Shown here: positions 56,464 to 64,000 of the stretch, one piece after another
Layout of the letters: each line of letters starts with the position of its first letter
Position numbering within the stretch: the first letter of the stretch is position 1
Source of the DNA: Biscogniauxia marginata
Taxonomy: Eukaryota; Ascomycota; Sordariomycetes; Xylariales; Xylariaceae
DNA length: 64,000 nucleotides
Direction of reading: 5' to 3'
Assembly (NCBI GenBank): GCA_022695795.1
Contig: MU404128.1
Span: forward strand, 153,353 to 217,352
Made by a program: the position numbers and the translations under genes
The notes under the pieces: model-generated
What the model was told of the DNA's origin: nothing
Databases searched by the model: none
The model's input: only the letters and a program-made list of their open reading frames with translations

Positions 56464-58829
56464 AGTTGGCTGGGCTTTAGGAAACCATTTCAAGGAACTG
56501 TGGTGAGATTTCAACTGACAACTTCTCTCGAAATGTTCTTGCAGTTATATCGCTACTAATTGTGCGCGAGAGATATTTTAGTACACACCATACTCCATGA
56601 GTTAGAGCATTCACCAAGCTGTAGCAAAACTCAACCCGGAACCACGAGAGTCGCCTCATTGCTGGTTGGGACTTTCTTAAAGCACCGGAGTTGTTCCCCA
56701 CCAGGTAATCCGTATCTGAGCTCGTCCTGATATGAAAGAAGCAGATGGAAAATGAATGCTATGAAGGTAAGTCATTCCACAGCCGTCCATCGAGCCCAAG
56801 ATATGATGGGATAAACATCAGTGTCTAGTTCAAGTCGAGCTTCCACGATGCTCAAGGGTCAGCATATATGGACATGCCACCGTGAATATTGTCATCATAC
56901 CTCTTTATCTTTTTTCCCTCGTTCCTCTCTCCCTTTTTTCCCTCGCTCCTCTCTTTCTCTTCTGTTCTCTTGAGACGAAAGGCCCGTACTCTGCACAGCC
57001 GCAGCCATGTAAGTCCAGAAGTGTGTCAAGGCGGTGTTTGGATCAGATTCCAAAGACGACGAAGGTCTCATCGAGGAAACTGACCCTCTAGGAGACATCT
57101 ACAGCGAAAGTCTAGTACGGTTTGGGATAAATTTACATTGTTGCCGCACCTGTAGTTGTGAGTCACCCATAGATATGCTGCAAAGTGGCCCCCCCTGCGT
57201 GTGATACTTTGGCAAAATCAGAATATCTAGCATGTAATTATCCTCATGACACTGTGTGAATGAATACAAGATACTTGGCAACGATTTAGAAACGTGCGGC
57301 GCGTCAACCACCTGGCGCGTCAACATACTACATACATCGCGTCGATCACAGCACTTGCGGGAAGCCCGTTCTATACCGGCATGGCAGTGACTAGTCCAAC
57401 CGCCAATCTAGAGCTAATACATACACACTATTGCGTAGTGTTGAGCAGTTGTTCGAGGAGGCCGAAGACAATGCACTGCAGAGTTTTGAGTACTACTGTT
57501 GTATTGGTCAGAGTTTGGTTGGCGGGCTCGGCGGACTTGGACGAACTCACCACACTTCTAAAACTACCTGAGGCCATCACGTCTTTCAGACGTTAATAAT
57601 ATCATCATCATTATTTTCATATTCAGGCATTGTTATGAAAGCCATATGGTGAATGTCAATAAAACCCCAACAACAAGATCTTGGTATAGCACTTTTGATA
57701 AATGTATGAGGATAGGTGATGTGCTCTTCACGGTGTTGTCTTTTGGGCTTTTATGTCCGCCAGACCTGTGGCAGTAACTCTGCCCAATGACCTAAAGCCA
57801 ATTATATTTTAGTGATACATATCCTCTATAAACTCCGTGCGGGAGTTCTGCTCCCTCAGGTCACACATCGGTTGTTGAAAATGACTATGGGCTTGTAGGT
57901 CCGAGTGGGAATATTCTGGGAGGAGGAGCCCAACATGGGAATGTGGCTTTGGAAAATAATGCTGGACTTTCAAATGAGCCTTCAAGGCCGTCCTTACGAA
58001 TTCTACACCCGAAATTCCAACTAAAAGAAATGATCCCTCTCGATACGAGTAGTATGCTTCATCACTCGAAGCGGGTATCTCCCTGCGGATGCGGTCTAGT
58101 CGTGTTGATAAACTAACAAGGAAGATCGAGAAATTAAAGAAAGCAAGATAATAATTGATGTCAGGGGGGAAGGGGGATTGACGCTTATAACACGAAAGCG
58201 GCGAAGGAGAAACTACCTAAATTTATAAAAATAAAAATAAAAAAATAAAAAAAAGAACTAAGAAGGTATATCTACCTAATCAAGTTAATTGTCACAGACT
58301 GCAATAACACCCGGGGCACAAGGGCTCGAGTAATCTCTGTATTACAATGAAAAAGCATTGTGTGAGGAAAGAAAGGTTCCTCATACTGCTAGCAAGCTAC
58401 ATGCATTTCTTAAGTACCAAAACTAGGTCATGGCAACTGCCGTGACCACGCACATTTGAATAGCTTCTCACAGCAGCCGCAATGGCTGTGACCCATATAA
58501 CCTTATGCTGTACCAGTGGACTGTAGGTGCATAGTACCTAGTCTAGCCCCCAGTAAGCCGTAATGGGCATTCCAGTTATCTCTTCATCCTCAACAGCCCT
58601 TGGCAACGAGATTGCTCGTTTTATATGACGTCTCGAGTATCATTCATGTGTCTCCCACTCTATCCAGCCATGCAGATCGGCGTCTCGTCTACTTGACCAC
58701 TGCATCAGTTATAAGTCGAAGATCGTTCTTGTCCACTCACGCACACCTACCTATTCTTACAACAATCGTTTATCAAGTCAAGGAGAAACAAGCCTACCTA
58801 CCATACGCCTACGAAAATACGCAGCAACC
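56464..58829. other. Intergenic region, no gene supported
   Basis: About 2.4 kb. Open frames at 56882-57098 and 57294-57596 lack an ordinary start or any family motif. A TTTCCCTCGTTCCTCTCTCCC pyrimidine tract lies near 56920-56970 and an A-rich tract at 58220-58256. The promoter of the small secreted protein gene should lie at the end. Confidence 0.5.
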
Positions 58830-59088
58830 ATGAAGTTCCTTTCTCTTGTCGCTACCAGCATCTTCTCTGGTCTTGCCATGTCTATTGTCCTTCCGGAGGG
58901 CCTTGCCCTCGAAAGTACACTTCAGGTATTCCGGCTTGATTGATCTCGAACTATTATTCCCCATGCTAACCTACTTCTAGGCACGCAAGGAATGTACTCC
59001 GGTTGGCCACGTATGTTTTGGCCCGACGACGAACTGCTGCGAGGGCACGTGTATTGGATGGCGAAAGACAGGACATTGCATAGTCTAA
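58830..59088 (+). CDS. Small secreted cysteine-rich protein with cystine-knot spacing
   Basis: Exons are 58830-58925 and 58981-59088, with a 55-bp intron (GTATTC, branch site GCTAAC, acceptor TTCTAG, phase 0), encoding 67 residues. Residues 1 to ~20 form a signal peptide (MKFLSLVATSIFSGLAMS). The mature part has exactly six cysteines with spacing C-x6-C-x6-CC-x3-C-x8-C (KECTPVGHVC, NCCEGTC, KTGHC), the inhibitor-cystine-knot pattern, ending two residues after the last Cys. The intron separates the signal/pro region from the cysteine domain, a common arrangement in secreted knottins. The family is known for compact stable folds (defensive, inhibitory or effector proteins); its target here is unknown. 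It lies 3.4 kb from the transposon nest in gene-poor DNA. Confidence 0.85.
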
Positions 59089-60432
59089 GTTGATGATAGA
59101 ATTATATATAGGTATCCCCCCCCACCCGGGGCCGCCTAGATACTGTTGTTACTTTAGCTAGAAGATGCTCGCCCGTTAAAAGCTGAAACTGAAGCGCTTG
59201 ACAGCGTCTGGCGGAATAGAAATCAGTATCTTAACTCAAAATATCTCAACATCGCTTGAAGCCCCAGAATGCGAATAATTAATTACATGGTACAATGAAC
59301 TTTTACTAGCCTGGACGTAGATTAGGCCAACCGCACCTTGCGCAAGAAGCTGCCTGCATGGCTAATCCTCGTGAAAACCCACAATACGTCATATAACTAG
59401 GTACGATGCATATAATAAGAGATACGCAAAGTAAATACTGTGAAGATGGACATGTATACCGTTTGACAGATAGAATTGGCTCTGAAAGCTAAGAAAAGAG
59501 TCTCGAAGAGCCTCAATAGAATTATCGACAAATTCAAGAACCAGCATGGAGTAACCTAATTAGTACGGGGAAGACTAAGAGAACACAACATAACTGACGT
59601 ATCATTTAAGAGTATTATACAGTAACAAAAACAGGAGGGGGATTCCATAATTATATTTATGTAAAACGGCAGCTTACTTGGTATGCCGGAGAATTATATG
59701 TGGACCGTTCACGATCTAAATCAATCCCTTAGCACCGCCTTGCTTACCCAACGTTGAGAGATAATACCTAGTGTATTTGCTGTCTTAGCATTCCTATGTC
59801 TAGGCGCTTATGCAATGTAGCAACAAGCATGCAGATCAGGGTGCCATGTTATCCTGTTTAGAGTCACTGACTAAGATCTCATGCTGGTGCTCCATATAGA
59901 TTAATATAGCCCAGGCTCCAATCCGTAGTGGGTAAGCAAGAAACCTGACGAGGCTATACTCGGAACCCCGAGCCACGGCTTATTGTGCAGCATGGGAACG
60001 AGGGGCCCACACGATATCACTACGTAGTCAGGACCAGATAATATGAAAAATCTAGGGTTAAAAGTACTGTCTATGTGGAAACGGAGCGTGTATACTAGAA
60101 TAAGCCTCATATCCTTCAATCACCTAGTACTCCATCCCTACGAGAATATTACTCACACGCGGTTGGGTTGCTAGTGGCATTCGGAGGTACGTTATAATTC
60201 TTTTCGTACCATTGCATGTGGATATCTACCTATACTCGCGGATTGATGCCTATACCTAAGTGGATCAGTACAACTAGCGTGTATTAGGTGGTAAGAATTT
60301 AGGACAGTAGATACCTTACCTTCACTATATATATCGAAGCAAATGCCCTTCTCGGTCTCTGACTCGGAAGCTGGCAGAACGACTGAATAACATAACCGCT
60401 TCAGAACACCAGACCTGGAACTTGCTTAGGCC
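59089..60432. other. Intergenic region, no gene supported
   Basis: About 1.3 kb with C-rich and AT-rich stretches (for example CCCCCCCCACCC at 59116-59127). No coding signal was seen. Confidence 0.5.
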
Positions 60433-61499
60433 ATGTCTCGCTACATCGATGGGGTGCCAACACCAACCAAGACTCGCGGTGTGAAGATGGCAGTGTTGAG
60501 CCAGAGCAGGTGTGCCTTTTACCCATTGCCTGCCTATATTAACCCGAGGCTTTGGACCCAGCTAACAGTTGTGGCGCCAATTAGATCAGGTACCCTTGGC
60601 ATATACAGTGCCTGTAACATGCTCGGGTACCACGCGTACCATACCCTGGAGGCGTTCAAGCAAGGGGTGCATCACATGAAAATGCTCAACGAGGCCTTAG
60701 GTGCGGGTCTGCAGCATCGGGGCAAGCCGTTCACCCGCGGGGACTTTGACAAGTGGTTTGCCGACTACGACGTGCGTAAGAAGCCGCCTGCTAGCATGCC
60801 TCTCGAGTCGTGTTTCTAATAAAAAAATTTCACCCCCCCCTTCAAGGTTATCACCGAGGTACCGGCGTACATGGCGGCCGATTTCATAGCTGCGTACCCC
60901 GAGGCGGAGTACCTGCTCGTCGAGCGGGACCCGGACGCGCTGGTCCGGTCGTGGAAGGCGACCACGTTCCAGTTCGCGGCGGCGGTCAACTCTCTCCCCT
61001 TGTCTATCTTGAAATACTTCGATCCCTTGCTTCGGGAGGTGGCCAGGTTCTGCGACATCATCCTGCCAGCCGTGACTGATGGCAAGGGGGTCTCGCCGGA
61101 CGGCGAAAAGGCTCTGCGACGGTACTATATTGACTAGTAAGCACCCCGGTTTCCAGGACAAGGCCTCGCCTCTCCACTTTGCTTCCCGATGGGCCCCTTA
61201 CAGCCATGTCATCTCGCTAATTGCTGGACAGCCTGGCCAGGGTTAAGGAACTGGTCCCGGCGGAGAAGTTGCACGTAGTCAGACTCGAGGACGGGCTTGG
61301 TTGGGAGCAGCTTTGCCCGGTACTAGGAGAGGATGTTCCCGACCAAAAGTGGCCCACGAGGCATAGCGCTGACGAATTCAAAGTCATAATGGGGGCTCCG
61401 CTGGTGACAGGAGCTCGAGGAGCTATGGTGAAATTGACGACCTTATCAGTGGCCATCCTGGGTGTAGGCGCGTACCTAGTGATGAGTTATAGGCGGTGA
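60433..61499 (+). CDS. Sulfotransferase-family P-loop protein with C-terminal membrane anchor
   Basis: Exons are 60433-60509, 60585-60771, 60847-61136 and 61232-61499 (273 residues); introns of 75, 75 and 95 bp keep phase 2, 0 and 2. Splicing restores the P-loop-like motif LSQSRSGTLGIYSACNMLGY, the form seen in the large fungal Sulfotransfer_4-type family. Other landmarks are KWFADYDVITEVPAYMAADF, AYPEAEYLLVERDPDALVRS (a PAPS-binding-like strand and Arg) and WEQLCPVLGEDVPD before PTRHS. A terminal hydrophobic segment (KLTTLSVAILGVGAYLVMSY) suggests a tail anchor. True sulfotransferase activity is unproven for most fungal members of this family. Confidence 0.85.
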
Positions 61500-62070
61500 T
61501 GGTGTTAGATGGAAGAGAAGGGTGAAAGGGGGATGAGATTGACTGTGTTAGTTACCTAAGGCAGCTGATATGTATGTACCTAGGTACATTTGGTATGGGC
61601 ATCACCTGAGTACCTACCTATTGACGTTCTTCCGTATCTAACTAATGCACGACGGTACTACCCACCCGTGGATGGAGACGAAAAGGGGGGGAGGGGGGGG
61701 AGCTATGACCGATCCACAGCGACGGGAGCTCCAAATCCGGGGTAAATCTTCAAGCTCCTGATTGGCTGTAATTTCTGCCACCTTTTACCACTTTCACCTT
61801 CGGTAAAGCCCGGGCATCCATTCGATGCCAGGTTCAACTTCCTCGTCTCTAATCCTTCTTCCATCTTTTCTTCTCAATCCACACACGCGCGCACTCTCTC
61901 ATACACTACTCACTCTATCCTCGAGTAATTCCAACCGCATAATCATTGCAAACCTTTTCTCGCCAGCCCTTATAAAATATTGTCTTCCTCCCAAATCCGC
62001 AACTCCTCGCAGACCCTTTGACCTCCACATAACCAACCTGCCACCGTCGCGAACCCGACCGACCAGCAAA
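61500..62070. promoter_or_regulatory. Intergenic region and probable MED10 promoter/leader
   Basis: It contains a perfect 16-bp palindrome ATGTACCTAGGTACAT at 61574-61589 and G-runs at 61685-61701. The last ~250 bp are pyrimidine-rich, like a fungal 5' leader. Confidence 0.5.
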
Positions 62071-62646
62071 ATGGCACCAATGGCGCGCGCAGACCAGAAC
62101 ATCCTCGAGCGTACGCCTCCCTCTGCTTTCTCCACAGCCTCGCCCCATCCGCGGCCCCCGCGCTGACGTCCCCCCAAAGAGCAGCTCAAAGACACGATCC
62201 AGTCCCTGCACAACGTGATGGTCCAAGTCTCGGCCTACGACACGGCGACGACGCCGGCGAGCACCCCGAACTCGATATCCTCGCCCGCCGGCGGCGCCGG
62301 CTCTCGCGGCGGCACCTCGAAGGACGTCATCGCCGCGGAGCTGAGCATGCTGTCGTCGAACCTGCAGCGGGTCCACAAGACGGCGGCGACGCCCTCGCCC
62401 TCCGAGTCGCTGCCGCACATCCCGCCCGAGCTGATCCAGTACGTCGACAACGGCCGCAACCCGGACATCTACACGCGCGAGTTCGTCGAGCTCGTGCGCC
62501 GCGGCAACCAGCTCATGCGCGGCAAGCAGGCCGCCTTCGCCAGCTTCCGCGACGTCCTCGCCGGCGAGATCGAGAAGGCCATGCCCGAGCTGGCCGAGGA
62601 TGCCTCCAGGACGGTCGCTGCCACCGGGGGCCCCGGGCGGCGGTAG
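62071..62646 (+). CDS. med10: Mediator complex subunit 10
   Basis: Exons are 62071-62110 and 62180-62646; the 69-bp intron (GTACGC...AAAG, phase 1) gives Gln at the junction (168 residues). The Med10 core is clear: QLKDTIQSLHNVMVQVSAYD, a Ser/Gly/Thr-rich insertion, then LIQYVDNGRNPDIYTREFVE and LVRRGNQLMRGKQAAFASF, then DVLAGEIEKAMPEL. Med10 (Nut2) is an essential middle-module subunit of Mediator, linking activators to RNA polymerase II. The insertion between the two conserved halves is long, as in other Pezizomycotina. A second in-frame ATG four codons downstream (MARADQ) could also serve as start. It is convergent with the isopropylmalate dehydrogenase exon. Confidence 0.93.
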
Positions 62647-63532
62647 AGAAATGGCATTGTTCTTTTCCGTGAGAAAAAAAATAAGGGAACAAAAAAAAAA
62701 AGGTCATGGAATTTTACTGAGCTGGGATTAGGGTCGGTACGTAACATCTACCTAGACCATCATTACAGCCACGAAGGTGCTGTCTACTATGCCATACAAA
62801 GGTTTTTCTGGTAGGAATAGCCTCCCCCAGATTCCTATTCCTGCGGGTCGTTGGCTGGTTAGATCTTCGTCTACGATACACACAGACCCCCTCGGAGCTA
62901 CGTACGGATGCAAACGATACAGGGAGAGACAAAACCCAGCATTTCGACTTCGCAATTGCACTATATCTATACCCAGGATTGGGAGGCGTTTATGGAGCCA
63001 ATCCCCCAATATTGAGGTCAGGGGCGGGCTATCGGGTTTTGTCAAAACTAGACATTTGCATGATTTGGTGTTCGGAGTGATTTCCTACCAATCTGAGATA
63101 CCCTATTTTGTTGTTCCTCTGGTGATTAAGAAGGGGAAAACAAAAGGGGCAGGGGGGGGATATATTCCAAGGTTAGACAACAAGCAACACACTAGAACCT
63201 GTGACGAGGGTACATGGTTCTCTACATTCGGATCAGATGATATGCGTCCAACAAGCACGGGAGGTCAGCACGCTCAAGGGAGACCACGAACTTGCAAATT
63301 GCCTACGTAGCGAGCAGCAAAGAATAAACGAATACACTTTTTGTCTATCTCGTAGATCATTCATGACGACGACGATGACCCCTAACCGTCCCCTACAAAA
63401 CACCCTCCTTGTCCTGTTCCCGCCAGTTTCCTACAGCCCCCTCGCAAACTAGCAAACCAAATTTATCATCCTAAATTTTTTTTTTCCTTTCCAAGGGTTT
63501 TTTTTTTGTAGTCTTTCTTATTCTTTCCCCCC
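62647..63532. other. 3' flanks between convergent genes
   Basis: About 0.9 kb. It contains A12 at 62690-62701, G-runs near 63152 and a T-rich stretch at 63477-63509. No gene is supported; both neighbouring terminators should lie here. Confidence 0.5.
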
Positions 63533-63768
63533 CTAGTTCTTCAGCAGCTTGACCAGCTCGGTGACGACGGCATCGCCGACCTCCTTGGTGCCGGCGTCGC
63601 CGCCGAGGTCCTTGGTCCGGAGTCCGCCGTCGAGGACGTTGCGCACGGCCGCCTCGATGGCGTCGGCCTCCTTGGGCAGGCGCAGCGAGTACCGGCACAT
63701 CATGGCGACGGACAGAATGGTGCCGATGGGGTTGACGATGCCCTGGCCCGAGATGTCCGGTGCCGAGC
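63533..63768 (-). CDS. leu2: 3-isopropylmalate dehydrogenase, last exon only
   Basis: The exon encodes the last 78 residues of the leucine-biosynthesis enzyme that oxidises 3-isopropylmalate to 2-oxoisocaproate with NAD. It starts (after TTCGCAG, phase 1) with [20 protein letters not shown], which is the conserved C-terminal NAD-binding segment, and ends ELVKLLKN. Upstream exons are not in the window. The preceding intron runs at least 230 bp and passes into poly-G, poly-A and AT-rich RIP-like sequence from about 63890, which is unusual for a gene of this kind. Either the intron hosts a repeat, or this is an orphan 3' fragment. Confidence 0.88.
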
Positions 63769-63889
63769 CTGCGAAGTAGGTTTTTTTTTTGCGGTAAGCA
63801 TTTTTATAAGGTGGCAAAGGACTAATCCGAAACACATCTTGCTCTTTTCCCACGGTGATGCAACGAAAAGAGGAGAATGGCTGGAGGGA

Positions 63890-64000
63890 GGGGGGGGGGG
63901 GGGGGGGGGGTTAAAAAAAAAAAAAAAAATAAATTTAAAATAATAGTTAAAAAAACGTGGATAGGGACGTAATAGCCATAAAAAATTTGCGTTTTTAAAT
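63890..64000. repeat. G21/A17 homopolymers and start of a second AT-rich block
   Basis: A run of 21 G (63890-63910), TT, then 17 A (63913-63929), followed by AT-rich sequence with TAAATTTAAAATAATAG, similar in composition to the RIP-degraded nest. Homopolymer lengths may be affected by assembly. Confidence 0.75.

Noticed and set aside
57294..57596. 100-codon plus-strand open frame
   Set aside because: No ordinary start context, no intron pattern and no recognisable domain; base composition is like its non-coding surroundings.

Overview
The window is nuclear DNA of a filamentous ascomycete (Pezizomycotina, most likely a Sordariomycete). The evidence is short introns of about 53-90 bp with GTRNGY-type donors, core genes that read as clear fungal orthologues (HSF1, CWC27, deoxyhypusine synthase, an SNT1-like SANT corepressor, MED10, isopropylmalate dehydrogenase), families typical of Pezizomycotina (PDR transporter, PTH11-like receptor, HET, APH), and a 12.7-kb AT-rich block with the C-to-T/G-to-A signature of RIP (repeat-induced point mutation).

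Layout. 1-16.9 kb is a conserved housekeeping arm: hsf1 (partial, -), cwc27 (-), deoxyhypusine synthase (+), an unrecognised disordered nuclear-type protein (+) and the large SNT1-like gene (+). 16.9-42.7 kb is accessory: a dead DUF676-hydrolase/NLR-type fossil (-), a complete 12-exon PDR ABC transporter (-), a 4-exon P450 (-), a PTH11-like rhodopsin-family receptor (+), two short-chain reductases (SDRs), a broken ankyrin gene with a minisatellite growing inside it (-), a DUF7025/AAA ATPase (-) and a HET-domain stub (+). 42.76-55.42 kb is a nest of RIP-degraded retroelements. Five insertions could be bounded by 5-bp target duplications and TG...CA-type ends (RIP-altered in some copies), plus one more inside the reverse transcriptase. 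These include a 7.77-kb Ty3/gypsy-type element in minus orientation with 460-bp LTRs. 55.4-61.5 kb holds a 5'-truncated APH-type kinase abutting the nest, a 67-residue secreted cysteine-rich protein with inhibitor-cystine-knot spacing, and a membrane-anchored sulfotransferase-like protein. 62.0-63.8 kb returns to core genes (MED10; the last exon of isopropylmalate dehydrogenase), and a second RIP-like AT-rich block begins at about 63.91 kb.

Working together: the PDR transporter, P450 and SDRs are the sort of genes that handle small lipophilic molecules, but no backbone synthase is visible, so a biosynthetic cluster is not supported. The HET stub, ankyrin relic, NLR-type fossil and APH fragment together look like a graveyard of rapidly turning-over recognition genes around a transposon nest. 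The secreted knottin beside it fits the gene-sparse, repeat-rich compartment where effectors often sit.

Exon structures were inferred by eye from reading-frame continuity, splice consensus and family motifs. All intron phases quoted were checked arithmetically. No homology search was run.
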